Assembly: GCA_021826035.1 (NCBI GenBank)
Contig: JAKBBE010000011.1
Span: 1-58,241, forward strand
DNA: 58,241 nucleotides
Source of the DNA: Pseudomonadota bacterium
GTDB lineage: Bacteria > Pseudomonadota > Gammaproteobacteria > Steroidobacterales > Steroidobacteraceae
Reading direction: 5' to 3'
Both the position numbers and the translations under genes were made by a program. Below are positions 23,849 to 32,974 of the stretch, in pieces. Each line of letters starts with the position of its first letter. The first letter of the stretch is position 1. Below the pieces are notes generated by a model that was not told the origin of the DNA, did no database searches, and saw only the letters and a program-made list of their open reading frames with translations.

Positions 23849-24802
23849 TCAATAGCGGATCAGCGCCGAACCCCAGGTGAATCCGCCGCCAAAGGCCTCG
23901 AGCAGCATCAGCTGGCCGCGCTGGATCTTGCCCGAGCGCACCCCGTAATCGAGTGCCAGCGGCACGGAGGCCGCCGACGTATTGCCGTGGTCCTGCACGG
24001 TGGTGATCACCCGCTCCATCGGCAGGTCGAGCTTGCGCGCCGTCGCCTGGATGATGCGCAGGTTCGCCTGGTGCGGCACCAGCCAGTCGAGCGCGGAGCG
24101 CTCCAGATGATTGGCCGCGAGCGCCTCGTCGATCGACTTGCTGAGGGTGCTGACGGCGACCTTGAACACCTCATTGCCGGTCATCGTGATCGCGCGGCGC
24201 GTCTTCCTCGCATCGGTGCCACCGCCGCTGTAGAGCATGTCCTTGTACGTCCCATCGGCATGCAGATGGGTCGAGAGAATGCCCGGTTCCGTCGCCGGCT
24301 CGAGCAGCACCGCGCCGGCGCCATCGGCGAACAACACCGCGGTGGAGCGGTCCGTCCAGTCGGTGATGCGCGAGAGCGTCTCGGCACCGATCGCCAGGGC
24401 ACGGCGCGCCTCCCCGGCGCGCACGAACTTATCGGCCATCGCCAGCGCGTACATGAAGCCGCTGCAGGCGGTCTCGACGCTGAACGCCGGCACGCCGCGA
24501 CATCCGAGCCGCGCCTGCAACAGCACGCCGCAGTTCGGAAACCACAGGTCCGGCGTGGTGGTGCCGAACGCAATGAAATCGACGTCCTGCGGCCTGCATC
24601 CGGCGGCATCCAGTGCCGCTCGCACCGCTCGTTCGGCCAGATCGACCGTGGTCTCGCCCTCGGCGGCGATGTGTCGTCGCTCGATCCCGGTCCGCTCCCG
24701 GATCCACTCATCCGTGGTATCCACCATCTTCTCGAGATCGGCATTGGTCAGAATCTTCTCGGGCAGGTAGGACCCCGTCCCGGCGATACGCGAATAGATC
24801 AA
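23849..24802 (-). CDS. fabH: 3-oxoacyl-ACP synthase III
   Basis: FabH condenses acetyl-CoA with malonyl-ACP to start fatty-acid synthesis. The open frame extends upstream, but homology starts at IYSRIAGTGSYLPEKILTN, and a TTG at 24802 overlaps the plsX stop as TTGA, giving 317 residues, the usual FabH size. The catalytic triad is C113 (ETACSGF), H244 (LVPHQANLRI) and N274 (DHGNTSAASVP). It is the last gene of yceD-rpmF-plsX-fabH; fabD, fabG and acpP do not follow as they do in Escherichia. Confidence 0.96.
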   Translation of the reverse strand: MIYSRIAGTGSYLPEKILTNADLEKMVDTTDEWIRERTGIERRHIAAEGETTVDLAERAVRAALDAAGCRPQDVDFIAFGTTTPDLWFPNCGVLLQARLGCRGVPAFSVETACSGFMYALAMADKFVRAGEARRALAIGAETLSRITDWTDRSTAVLFADGAGAVLLEPATEPGILSTHLHADGTYKDMLYSGGGTDARKTRRAITMTGNEVFKVAVSTLSKSIDEALAANHLERSALDWLVPHQANLRIIQATARKLDLPMERVITTVQDHGNTSAASVPLALDYGVRSGKIQRGQLMLLEAFGGGFTWGSALIRY

Positions 24803-25827
24803 GACGTCGAACTCCCGATGGGTTGCGGCGCAGCCAGCGCCTGGGCAATGTGCGCGGTCAATCCCTGACGCGCCGCGAGCGCCGCGGTGATCACGGCTCT
24901 GCCGAAAGCCATCGCGTCCGCCCGACCGTGGCTTTTTACCACGATCCCGGCCAGCCCGACCATGCACGCCCCGTTGTAGCGGCGCGGATCGAGACTGGCG
25001 GCGGCGCGCCGCAGCACCGCACGCGCGGCGAGACCGGCGAGCCGATCGAGCCAGGACGCGTTGAACTCCTCGCGCAGACGCGCCCCGATGAGCGCCGCCA
25101 CGCCCTCCATGGTCTTCAGCGCCACGTTGCCGGTGAATCCGTCGGTCACCACCACGTCGACGTCGCCGGAGAAGATGTCATTGCCTTCGACGAAGCCCAC
25201 GTAGTTCAGACCGCTCGTCCCGAGCAGCGCGTGCGCATCCTGCACGAGCTCGTGTCCCTTCATGTCCTCTTCGCCGATATTGAGCAGCCCGATGCGCGGC
25301 GCGGTCAGCCCGTAGATGTCGCGCGCGATGATCGCGCCCATGGTGGCGAACTGACGCAGCTGCTCGGCGGTCGCCTTGGCGTTGGCGCCAAGATCGAGCA
25401 TCTGGGTGTGGCCGTGCGCGGCCGGGATGGCCGAGATGATGGCGGCGCGCTCGACGCCGGGCAGCGTCTTCAGCACGAAGTGGGCGATCGCGGTGAGCGC
25501 ACCGGTGTTGCCGGCGCTCACGCACGCGGCCGCCCGAGCGCTCTTGACGAGCTCGACCGCCACGCGCATCGAGGAGTCTTTCTTATGCCGCACCGCTGAG
25601 CGCGGCGACTCGTCCATGTCGACCACCTGCGAGGCCGGCACGATCTCGATGCGCTCGCGCAGCGCCGCCGGCTGCCCGGCGAGCGCCGCCTCAATGAGCG
25701 AGCGCTCCCCGACCAGCAGCACCGTGAGGTCCGCCTGCTCGGCGAGCGCCGCGAGCGCCCCAGCGATGTACTCGCGCGGCTGGCGATCGCCGCTCATCAC
25801 ATCGATGGCGACCGGCAACACAGGCAC
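24799..25827 (-). CDS. plsX: Phosphate acyltransferase PlsX
   Basis: PlsX makes acyl-phosphate from acyl-ACP for phospholipid synthesis. The 342-residue product starts at GTG (MPVLPVAIDVMSGDRQP). The usual AIDAMGGD motif appears as AIDVMSGD. Other landmarks are SSMRVAVELVKSARAAACVSAGNTGAL, LDLGANAKATAEQLRQFA and EGNDIFSGDVDVVVTDGFTGNVALK. It is 9 bases after rpmF and overlaps fabH by four bases. Confidence 0.95.
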   Translation of the reverse strand: MPVLPVAIDVMSGDRQPREYIAGALAALAEQADLTVLLVGERSLIEAALAGQPAALRERIEIVPASQVVDMDESPRSAVRHKKDSSMRVAVELVKSARAAACVSAGNTGALTAIAHFVLKTLPGVERAAIISAIPAAHGHTQMLDLGANAKATAEQLRQFATMGAIIARDIYGLTAPRIGLLNIGEEDMKGHELVQDAHALLGTSGLNYVGFVEGNDIFSGDVDVVVTDGFTGNVALKTMEGVAALIGARLREEFNASWLDRLAGLAARAVLRRAAASLDPRRYNGACMVGLAGIVVKSHGRADAMAFGRAVITAALAARQGLTAHIAQALAAPQPIGSSTS

Positions 25828-25836
25828 GCGAGCGCG

Positions 25837-26028
25837 TTATTCCTGGTCGGCGTCCGCAGGCTTCTCGATCACGCGCCGGCCGCGGTAGAAACCGTCCGGA
25901 GTGATGCGATGACGCAGATGGGTCTCACCCGACTGCGGGTCGGTCGAGAGCGCCGGCGCGGAGAGCGCGTCGTGCGAACGGTGCATGCCGCGCTTGGAAG
26001 GGGTCTTGCGGCTTTTCTGAACGGCCAT
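25837..26028 (-). CDS. rpmF: 50S ribosomal protein L32
   Basis: The 63-residue product begins [20 protein letters not shown] and ends [11 protein letters not shown], the standard L32 sequence; the zinc-binding cysteines of some bacterial L32 versions are absent, as is usual in proteobacteria. It lies between yceD and plsX in the conserved order yceD-rpmF-plsX-fabH. Confidence 0.97.
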   Translation of the reverse strand: MAVQKSRKTPSKRGMHRSHDALSAPALSTDPQSGETHLRHRITPDGFYRGRRVIEKPADADQE

Positions 26029-26058
26029 AATGTCCTCATGCGCCCGAGGCGCGGAAAC

Positions 26059-26577
26059 TCACTTCTGATTCAACAACTCACCCAGACGCGCAAACGGCCG
26101 CTGCGTCACCGCATCGGCCGGCGCATCGCTCGCGGCGCTGTGCGCCCCGGGCGACGGACACTGCCCGCCCGCCTCGTGCATCGGCACGATCGGCAGACTG
26201 AGCAGCACTTCCTCCTCGATCAACTCGGCCACGCTGATGCGCCCCTCGGGCGCCAGCATCGGTTCGAGCGCATCCTCGAGCGTGCTCGCCTCGGCCGCGT
26301 TCGCGAGCAACGCGACCTTCACGTGCCCACTCAAGGGCAACGTCATGGGCTGCATGCAGCGCTGGCACGTCATCCGCGCAGCGCCCTCGAGCGTCACGTC
26401 GGCCACCGCCCGACCCGAGTCACGTCCGAATCGCACGGTGCCGCGCACGGCGCCACCGGTCAATTCGACGCGCGAACTCAGCCGCGGCAACTGCGTTAAT
26501 TCCACATCGAAATCGAGCGCAGCCGCCCCGCGGGACAGCCGGTCGACCTCGAGCGGCTTGGACCAGGGTTGCGACAT
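26059..26577 (-). CDS. yceD: YceD/DUF177 family protein (large ribosomal RNA accumulation)
   Basis: YceD-family proteins affect 23S rRNA accumulation and precede rpmF in most bacteria. ATG 26577 (MSQPWSKPLEVDRLSRGAA) gives 172 residues. The characteristic LEGAARMTCQRCMQPMTLPL segment carries a CxxC, followed by the acidic APEGRISVAELIEEEVLLSLPIVP and a C-terminal RPFARLGELL, all typical. It is divergent from maf and co-oriented with rpmF. Confidence 0.92.
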   Translation of the reverse strand: MSQPWSKPLEVDRLSRGAAALDFDVELTQLPRLSSRVELTGGAVRGTVRFGRDSGRAVADVTLEGAARMTCQRCMQPMTLPLSGHVKVALLANAAEASTLEDALEPMLAPEGRISVAELIEEEVLLSLPIVPMHEAGGQCPSPGAHSAASDAPADAVTQRPFARLGELLNQK

Positions 26578-26675
26578 GGGGCGCGTATAATAGGTATCAG
26601 GTCCCGGCAAGTCAAAAGCCGGTGAATCCTTAAGTCATTGTTTCCGAGAGCCGAATCGGCCCGACGTGCCGCACC

Positions 26676-27254
26676 ATGCCCGAACTGATCCTTGCCTCGA
26701 CCTCCGTCTACCGCCGCGCGCTGCTCGAACGGCTGCAACGACCCTTCACCACCGTCGCCCCGGGCGACCCGGAGACGTACGTTCCCGGGGAGCTGCCGGC
26801 CGACCGGGCCGCACGGCTCGCCCTCGCCAAGGCGCAGGCGGTCGCCGACCGCTTTCCGCACGCCCTCGTCATCGGCAGCGATCAGGTCGCCGCACTCGGC
26901 GCCGAGGTGCTCGACAAGCCCGGCGATGCCGCCCGCTGCCGCGCGCAGCTCACGGCCGCAAGCGGCGCGCGGGTGCGCTTTTTCACCGGCTGCGCGCTGC
27001 TCGGGGCCGGCGGCACGGTCCGCCAGGTGCACCTCGACACCACCACCGTCGCGTTCCGCACCCTCAGTCCCGAGCAGATCGAGCGCTACGTCGCGGCCGA
27101 GCAGCCCTTCGACTGCGCCGGTGGATTTCGCGCCGAGGGGCTCGGCATCGCGCTGTTCGAGCGCATCGAGAGCGTCGATCCCACCGCGCTGATCGGGCTG
27201 CCGCTGATCTGGCTCGCCGAGGCACTGCGCACCGCCGGCTGCCCGGTGCCCTAA
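26676..27254 (+). CDS. maf: Maf/YceF-type nucleotide pyrophosphatase
   Basis: Maf-fold enzymes hydrolyse non-canonical NTPs; the YceF branch prefers 7-methyl-GTP. The 192-residue product begins MPELILASTSVYRRALLERL (the family has LILASTSPYRRELLERL), with LVIGSDQVAALGAEVLDKPG containing the conserved SDQV, and FRTLSPEQIERYVAAEQPFDCAGGFRAEG later. Its place opposite yceD and next to rluC matches the yceF locus, which supports the YceF branch. Confidence 0.93.
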   Translation: MPELILASTSVYRRALLERLQRPFTTVAPGDPETYVPGELPADRAARLALAKAQAVADRFPHALVIGSDQVAALGAEVLDKPGDAARCRAQLTAASGARVRFFTGCALLGAGGTVRQVHLDTTTVAFRTLSPEQIERYVAAEQPFDCAGGFRAEGLGIALFERIESVDPTALIGLPLIWLAEALRTAGCPVP

Positions 27255-27283
27255 GCCCCTCGGCGAGGGCACCGGCGCGCGCC

Positions 27284-28267
27284 TCAGCGCTCGAGACGGC
27301 TGAGCACCGCGGAGAGCTCCGGCGGCAGTGGCGCGCTGGCACTGAAGGTCGTCCCATCCGGCCACTCGAAGCTCATGCTGTGAGCGTGCAGGAACATCCG
27401 GTTCAGACCCCGTTCGCGCAGTGCGGCGTTGCAGGCCTCATCGCCATACTTCGGGTCGCCGGCCACCGGATGCCCGGCGTACGCTGCATGCACCCGGATC
27501 TGATGCGTCCGTCCGGTATGCAGCGTCACCTCGAGCAGACTGGCGATTGACGCCCCGAGGCTGCGCCGCCCGAAGATCTGCACCGGCCGGAAGTCGCTCA
27601 CCGAGGGCTTGCCGCCCGCCCCCACCCGCACCGTCCGCTCCCCGCTCACCCGGGTCTCGGTGTGCAGCGGCACGTCGATCCGCTTGCGCCCGAGTTCCCA
27701 GCGCCCGCACACCAGCGCCAGGTAGCGCTTGTCGCTCACCCCTTCGCGCAGCACCGCATGCGCGGCGCGCAGGGCCGCCGGCGTGCGCGCCACGAGCAGA
27801 CAACCGCTGGTGTCGCGGTCGAGCCGGTGCACCAGCTCCAGTGACTCCTCCGGACGCAGCGCGCGCAGCGCCTCGATCAGGCCGAATTCGATTCCGCTGC
27901 CACCGTGCACGGCAATGCCGGCCGGCTTGTCGATCACCAGCAGCCGCGCATCCTCGTGGATGATGGCGCGGCGAACCGTCTCGATCAGCTCCGCCGACGG
28001 GCCGCGCCGCGCCGCCGCCGCCCCGGGCGCCTCGAGGCGCAGCGGCGGCACCCGGATCCGGTCGCTCACGGCGAGCCGCGCCTCCGGAGTGGTCCGCCGG
28101 CCGTTCAATCGCACCTCGCCCTTGCGGATGATGCGGAACAGGCGCGTGTGCGGCACCCCCGGCAGATGCTGGGCGAGAAAGCGGTCGAGCCGCTGCCCGG
28201 CCTCGTCCGCGCCCACGTCCAAATAGCGCACGGCGGTGCGCCCCTCGGTCACATTCGTCTCGGACAC
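27284..28267 (-). CDS. rluC: Ribosomal large-subunit pseudouridine synthase RluC
   Basis: RluC modifies uridines 955, 2504 and 2580 of 23S rRNA (Escherichia numbering). It is 327 residues from GTG 28267, with an N-terminal S4 domain (RLDRFLAQHLPGVPHTRLFRIIRKGEVRLNGRR pattern) and the catalytic HRLDRDTSGCLLVART motif, whose Asp is the nucleophile. Later come THQIRVHAAYAGHPVAGDPKYG and LFLHAHSM-like FLHAHSMSFEWP. It is divergent from rne and convergent with maf, as in Escherichia. Confidence 0.95.
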   Translation of the reverse strand: MSETNVTEGRTAVRYLDVGADEAGQRLDRFLAQHLPGVPHTRLFRIIRKGEVRLNGRRTTPEARLAVSDRIRVPPLRLEAPGAAAARRGPSAELIETVRRAIIHEDARLLVIDKPAGIAVHGGSGIEFGLIEALRALRPEESLELVHRLDRDTSGCLLVARTPAALRAAHAVLREGVSDKRYLALVCGRWELGRKRIDVPLHTETRVSGERTVRVGAGGKPSVSDFRPVQIFGRRSLGASIASLLEVTLHTGRTHQIRVHAAYAGHPVAGDPKYGDEACNAALRERGLNRMFLHAHSMSFEWPDGTTFSASAPLPPELSAVLSRLER

Positions 28268-28640
28268 CGCACTCTTCCGCGTAAGACACTGTTTCTACAG
28301 CAATCCTTGCAGTATACTCCGCCGGCCGTCCGCTGCGCGGGCGCACCAATGGTTGGCGGGTACCCCCGCCGCATGTTAGTTGGACCTCCATGAGAGAGGC
28401 CATCGTATCGGGCCGACAAGAACGCCCCGGGCGTAGAACCGCTGAAACAGGTTCCGCGCGAGGCGGCTCCGGTTGAGACCGTCGAAGGATTTCCGGCACC
28501 CGCCTATGACGTGGCGTGCATTGTGATGAGAGAGACTCGAGCTCACGCGCCGAGTCGCAGAAATCTTCGCCGCTGCGGCGCTCTTGCGCCGCGGCCTCCC
28601 GTGTGCTTGCCGGCCCCTCACCGTACAACAGTAGGGGCAC
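28268..28640 (+). promoter_or_regulatory. Long rne leader with candidate -10 box
   Basis: The 373 bases between rluC and rne have no gene. TATACT at 28313-28318 is the best -10 box, which would give a leader of about 315 bases. Long rne leaders in enterobacteria fold into hairpins cut by RNase E to autoregulate rne. Here GC-rich hairpin potential is visible (for example GGCGGGTACCCCCGCC, 28354-28369), but no specific family element was matched. Confidence 0.5.
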
Positions 28641-31232
28641 ATGAAAAGAATGCTCGTGAATGCGACTCAGGAAGAGGAGCTGAGAGTCGCGCTGGTCGAT
28701 GGACAGAAGCTCTTTGACCTCAGTATCGATATACCTTCCCGCGAACAGAAGAAAGCGAACGTCTACAAAGGCCGCATCTCCCGCATCGAACCGTCCCTGG
28801 AAGCCTGCTTCGTCGACTACGGCGCGACACGGCATGGCTTTCTGCCGCTGAAGGAAGTCACCCGGGACTACTTCCGCCAGTCACCCCAGGGCGGGCGGAT
28901 GAACATCCGCGACCTGCTCTTCGAGGGGCAGGAACTCATCGTGCAGGTCGAGAAAGAGGAACGCGGCAACAAGGGCGCCGCCCTCACCACGTTCCTCAGC
29001 TTGGCCGGGCGCTTCCTGGTACTGATGCCGAACAACCCGCGCGCCGGTGGCGTCTCGCGCCGCATCGAGGGTGAAGACCGCGACCAGATGCGCGAGGTGA
29101 TGAACCAGCTGCAGATTCCCGACGGGATGGGCGCGATCGTGCGAACTGCCGGCGTCGGACGCAGCGCCGAGGAGCTGCAGTGGGACCTCGATAACCTCAA
29201 GGCGCAGTGGGACCAGATCGCTGCCGCCGCCGAGGGCAAGCAGGCCCCGTTCCTGGTGTACCGCGAGAGCGATGCGGTCACGCGCGCATTGCGCGATTAC
29301 CTCTCCGATGACATCGCCGAGGTACTGGTCGACGACACCAGCGCCTTCCAGAAGGCCCAGGAGTACATGCAGCGCTTCATGCCCACCGATGCGCACCATC
29401 GCCTGAAGCAGTACGTCGATGACATCCCGCTGTTCACCCGCTTCCAGATCGAAAGCCAGATCGAATCGGCCTACGCGCACAAGGTGCAGCTGCCTTCCGG
29501 CGGCAGCATTGTGATCGACTACACCGAGGCGCTGGTGTCGATCGACATCAACTCGGCGCGTGCGACCAAGGGCAGCGATATCGAGACCACCGCGCTCAAC
29601 ACCAATCTCGAGGCGGCCGATGAGATCGCCCGCCAGCTGCGCATCCGCGACATCGGCGGCCTGATCGTCATCGACTTCATCGACATGGAGTCGGGCAAGA
29701 ACCAGCGCGAAGTCGAGGATCGGCTGCGCGATGCGATGAAAATGGACCGCGCGCGCATTCAGATCGGCAAGCTCTCTCGCTTCGGACTGCTCGAGATGTC
29801 CCGCCAGCGCCTGCGCCCCTCGCTCGGGGAGTCAAGCCACATCGTCTGCCCGCGCTGCGTCGGCATCGGCAGCATCCGCAGCGTCGAGTCGATGGCGCTC
29901 GCGATCCTGCGCCTGATCGGCGAGGAGCTGCGCAAGGACCGCACCGCCAAGGTGATCACGCAGCTGCCGGTGGACGTTGCGACCTTCCTGTTCAACGAGA
30001 AGCGTGAATGGCTGCGCACGCTGGAAGACAAGAGCGAAGCGGATCTGATCATCGTGCCAAATCCACACATCCAGACGCCCGAGTACTCGATCAGGCGCGT
30101 GCGCGACGATGAGGTGGAGTTGCCGGAGAACCGCCAGACGAGCTACCTGATCCCGGCGCCGCCGGAGGTGACCGAGCCGGGCAGTGCCCGTGAGCAGCGC
30201 CCGGCGGCCGAAGTGCCTGCCGTGGCTCCGATCATGCCGAGTACCCCCTCGCCGGTGACCCTCGCGGCACCCCACGCCGCCCCGAGCGCCCCGGCAGAAT
30301 CCCGCCCGGCCAAGGGACTGTGGTCGCGGCTGAAGGGTCTGTTCGCTGCAGAGGCAGAACCGGCGGTCAGTGCGCCACAGGCCGCAGCGCCTGCCCCGGC
30401 GGCGCGCAGCCCGCATCGCCGTAACGAGCGCGGAGAACGCGGCGAGCGCGGCCGCGACGGGCGGCGGGATTTCGGACGTTCAGGCCGACGCGGCGATGGC
30501 GGCCGCGGTGAAGGCAGCCGCACGGAGAGCAACCGCCGTCCACAGGGCGAATCCCGCGGCACCGAAGGGCGCAGCGCCGAGGGGCGCAGCGCCGAGGGCC
30601 GACGGGATCGCTCCGACCGGCGTCCACGCGATCGTGATCGTGATCGCGAACGCGAACGCGATCTGAACTCCCAGCGCCCAACAGCGATGCCTGCGGCGAT
30701 GCCTGCGGCTGCGGCGGCCGGCGGCACCGGCCCGAGCGAGCCCGCCGCAGTGGGCAGCGAGCGGCCGGCCTCGGAACGCGGCGAGCGGCGGGGCCGCCGC
30801 CGCGGACGCCGGGGCGGCCGGCGCGGCGGCGCACGGGGTGAGAATGCGACGGGCGAAGCCCGCATGACGGAAGGCGGCGCCGTCCGCGAAGCCTCCCACG
30901 AGTTCGCCGCTCCCGAGCGGAACGAGCCGCAGGCACCGCCGCTCGAGCGCGATACCCGAGGATCCTTCGAGTCCTCTGCCCCCGCGTTGCGGGCGCCCGA
31001 ACCGGCCCCAGCGAGTCCCGCGATGCAAGCGGCACCGAGTGCGCCACCGCCCGCTCCGACTCCGGCGCGCGAGGAGAAGGTCTCGGCATGGCACGAAGAG
31101 CCGAAGCCGGCTGCGGTGCACATCGAGCCCGTCTCGGCGCCGGCCACCGGCGGACAGGAAGGCAAGCCGCACGTCGTGTGGACCTCTGCACCGGCGGAGT
31201 GGACACCCCCCCGGCGCGGCAGCGAAGAGTAG
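28641..31232 (+). CDS. rne: Ribonuclease E
   Basis: RNase E is the membrane-associated endonuclease that begins mRNA decay and processes rRNA and tRNA. It is 863 residues. The S1 domain is at about 38-120 ([21 protein letters not shown]). The catalytic aspartates are D302 ([11 protein letters not shown]) and D345 (VIDFIDM). The zinc-link cysteines are C403 and C406 (CPRCVG). Residues from about 510 form a disordered scaffold arm, very rich in Arg/Gly/Glu, with tandem repeats; this is where degradosome partners and RNA bind. The gene is divergent from rluC and followed by a large hairpin. Confidence 0.97.
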   Translation: MKRMLVNATQEEELRVALVDGQKLFDLSIDIPSREQKKANVYKGRISRIEPSLEACFVDYGATRHGFLPLKEVTRDYFRQSPQGGRMNIRDLLFEGQELIVQVEKEERGNKGAALTTFLSLAGRFLVLMPNNPRAGGVSRRIEGEDRDQMREVMNQLQIPDGMGAIVRTAGVGRSAEELQWDLDNLKAQWDQIAAAAEGKQAPFLVYRESDAVTRALRDYLSDDIAEVLVDDTSAFQKAQEYMQRFMPTDAHHRLKQYVDDIPLFTRFQIESQIESAYAHKVQLPSGGSIVIDYTEALVSIDINSARATKGSDIETTALNTNLEAADEIARQLRIRDIGGLIVIDFIDMESGKNQREVEDRLRDAMKMDRARIQIGKLSRFGLLEMSRQRLRPSLGESSHIVCPRCVGIGSIRSVESMALAILRLIGEELRKDRTAKVITQLPVDVATFLFNEKREWLRTLEDKSEADLIIVPNPHIQTPEYSIRRVRDDEVELPENRQTSYLIPAPPEVTEPGSAREQRPAAEVPAVAPIMPSTPSPVTLAAPHAAPSAPAESRPAKGLWSRLKGLFAAEAEPAVSAPQAAAPAPAARSPHRRNERGERGERGRDGRRDFGRSGRRGDGGRGEGSRTESNRRPQGESRGTEGRSAEGRSAEGRRDRSDRRPRDRDRDRERERDLNSQRPTAMPAAMPAAAAAGGTGPSEPAAVGSERPASERGERRGRRRGRRGGRRGGARGENATGEARMTEGGAVREASHEFAAPERNEPQAPPLERDTRGSFESSAPALRAPEPAPASPAMQAAPSAPPPAPTPAREEKVSAWHEEPKPAAVHIEPVSAPATGGQEGKPHVVWTSAPAEWTPPRRGSEE
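30567..30707 (+). repeat. Tandem repeats in the RNase E scaffold arm
   Basis: Three short tandem arrays lie inside rne: a 15-base unit GGGCGCAGCGCCGAG twice (30567-30596, encoding repeated EGRSA), a 6-base pattern encoding alternating RD and RE (about 30628-30662), and a 12-base unit GCGATGCCTGCG twice (30684-30707, encoding AMPA). All lengths are multiples of three, so changes in copy number keep the frame. Confidence 0.85.
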
Positions 31233-31237
31233 GCCAA

Positions 31238-31270
31238 TGCCCCCTGGGACGCTCCGCGTCCCAGGGGGCA
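31238..31270. terminator. Large perfect hairpin between rne and the phosphatase gene
   Basis: A perfect 15-base-pair stem with loop TCC: the left arm is 31238-31252 (TGCCCCCTGGGACGC) and the right arm 31256-31270. It begins 6 bases after the rne stop, between convergent genes. No T run follows, so it may be a weak or Rho-assisted terminator, or an mRNA 3'-end stabiliser. Confidence 0.6.
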
Positions 31271-31280
31271 GGCTGTGGCC

Positions 31281-31784
31281 CTAGGGTGCCCAGAGGGGCG
31301 CGAGCGTGCCTCTGCGCAACGCCGTGCACAGGCCGAGCGAGGCGGCCTCGATCAGATCGAGCACCTGTTCGAAGCCATTCGCCCCGCCGTAGTACGGATC
31401 CGGCACCTCGAACAGGCCACACTGCGGGGCAAATTCCAGCAACAGCCGCAACCGTCCACGCCTCTGCGCCGGCGCACGCCGCTTCAGCGTCTCGAGATTC
31501 TGCCGGTCCATCGCCAGGATCAGATCAAACACCTCGAAGTCGTACGGCTCAACCGCCCGCGCGCGCAGCCCGGAGAGGTCATACCCGCGCCGCAGCGCCG
31601 CCTCGCACGTACGGCTGTCCGGCGCCTCCCCGGCGTGATAGCCGGCCGTGCCCGCCGAGTCGACGGTGAGCGCCAGCTCAGGCAGCTCGCGCGCCGCCAT
31701 CGCGCGAAATACGCCCTCCGCCGTTGGCGAGCGACAAATGTTACCCAGACACACGAACAGAATCTTCACCACGGCGCTGCCCAT
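31281..31784 (-). CDS. Low-molecular-weight protein-tyrosine phosphatase
   Basis: The 167-residue cytoplasmic phosphatase has the CX5R loop as C12-L-G-N-I-C-R18-S in ILFVCLGNICRSPTAEGVF, and the general-acid loop VPDPYYGGANGFEQVLDLI near residue 125. The start could also be the GTG six codons in (VKILF). Members either regulate exopolysaccharide kinases or act more generally; no kinase or polysaccharide cluster is nearby, so the role here is unknown. It converges on rne and is divergent from the LacI gene. Confidence 0.93.
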   Translation of the reverse strand: MGSAVVKILFVCLGNICRSPTAEGVFRAMAARELPELALTVDSAGTAGYHAGEAPDSRTCEAALRRGYDLSGLRARAVEPYDFEVFDLILAMDRQNLETLKRRAPAQRRGRLRLLLEFAPQCGLFEVPDPYYGGANGFEQVLDLIEAASLGLCTALRRGTLAPLWAP

Positions 31785-31901
31785 TCAACCCTTGAACCCG
31801 GCAAATTCTAGGAGCATTCCTCGCGAGTGTCTGCACTGCCCCCACCGGTCCGTTGACGCACGTGTCAGGTCGGTCGCAACCGACTGCATGCGAGTTCTTC
31901 T

Positions 31902-31909
31902 GATAATAT
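31902..31909 (+). promoter_or_regulatory. -10-like region next to the lacI-type start codon
   Basis: GATAATAT at 31902-31909 is the only clear -10-like element before the regulator gene and lies 7-14 bases from its ATG. Transcription from it would start at or within a few bases of the ATG, giving a leaderless or nearly leaderless mRNA. No ribosome-binding site is present. Confidence 0.35.
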
Positions 31910-31915
31910 ATACAG

Positions 31916-32944
31916 ATGGCAACCATCAAAGACGTGGCCAAGCTCGCCGGAGTCGGTGTTGGTACAGCATCGCGCGTCATCGCCGGCAAGGGTCCCGTCT
32001 CCCAGGATGCCATCAAGCGGGTCACCCAGGCGATCGAGGCGCTGCAGTACCGGCCCTCGCACGCCGCCCGTGTCCTGCAGAAGGGTCACTCACGGATGAT
32101 TGGCGTATTCATCCCGGTGGTCTCCGGATCGTTCTACACCCCGATCCTGCATGCGATCTTCCTCGCGCTGCACGCCCAGCAATGCCACATGGTGGTGAAC
32201 TTCGGCCTCGAGCCGCACGATGAGCGCAAAGAAGCCCTTGCCGGCGCGGAATTCCTCACCGATCGCGGCTGCGACGGGCTGCTGCTGATGGGCACGGCAC
32301 TCGTCCCGTCCGACGCTGAACACATCACCCGGTTACAGCGCAATTTCGTGCTGCTGAACCGCAGCCTGCCGCACCTGCAGGAACAGTGCTTCAACCCCGA
32401 TCACCGTGCCGCCGGTGCGCTCGCCGCGCGCACACTGTGCGAAGCCGGTCACCGGCGCCTCGCGGTCATCGAAGGACCGAAGGAATCCCGCGACAATGCG
32501 CTGCGCATGCGCGGGTTCTACGAGACGCTCACCGAGTACGGTGTCGACGTCGAGGCGCTGGCGCGTGTACACGGAAATTTCACGCCTGAGAGCGGCCGCT
32601 CCGGCACGCACACGCTGCTTGAGACAAAAGTACCGTTCACGGCGCTGTTCTGCGCCAATGACGAAATGGCGATCGGCGCGCTCTCGTACCTGAGCCAGCG
32701 CGGGATATCGGTGCCGACGGACATCTCGGTGATGGGCTACGACAACATCGACCTCTCGGCCGTCGCCGCCCCTCCGCTCACCACGGTGCTCATTCCATGG
32801 GTCGAGATCGCGACCAACGCCGTGCACCGACTGCTGAACCTGTGCTACGGGTCAACATTGCCCGTCGCGCGGGAGATTGCCACGAAGATCCTCTGGCGCG
32901 ACTCGGTCAGGCGAATCGCCACGACGCACCCGCGCGCAGGCTGA
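31916..32944 (+). CDS. LacI-family transcriptional regulator
   Basis: The 342-residue product has a canonical LacI helix-turn-helix and hinge (MATIKDVAKLAGVGVGTASRV to YRPSHAARVLQKG, residues 1-58) and a periplasmic-binding-protein-like effector domain (MIGVFIPVVSGSFYTPIL; GHRRLAVIEGP; ALFCANDEMAIGALSYLSQRG; ISVMGYDNIDLS). The start is fixed by the conserved N-terminus. It converges on the sapC-halogenase-TonB receptor operon and is the natural candidate to bind the palindrome at 38612-38627 in front of that operon. Related LacI proteins next to TonB receptors usually sense sugars, but the ligand here is unknown. Confidence 0.92.
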   Translation: MATIKDVAKLAGVGVGTASRVIAGKGPVSQDAIKRVTQAIEALQYRPSHAARVLQKGHSRMIGVFIPVVSGSFYTPILHAIFLALHAQQCHMVVNFGLEPHDERKEALAGAEFLTDRGCDGLLLMGTALVPSDAEHITRLQRNFVLLNRSLPHLQEQCFNPDHRAAGALAARTLCEAGHRRLAVIEGPKESRDNALRMRGFYETLTEYGVDVEALARVHGNFTPESGRSGTHTLLETKVPFTALFCANDEMAIGALSYLSQRGISVPTDISVMGYDNIDLSAVAAPPLTTVLIPWVEIATNAVHRLLNLCYGSTLPVAREIATKILWRDSVRRIATTHPRAG

Positions 32945-32974
32945 CTCGCCGCGCCGCCCGAGGGCGCGCAGCGA

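Noticed and set aside
28289..28300. CTGT and ACAG near the rne promoter as a LexA box
   Set aside because: The half-sites are separated by 4 bases rather than 8, so it is not an SOS box.
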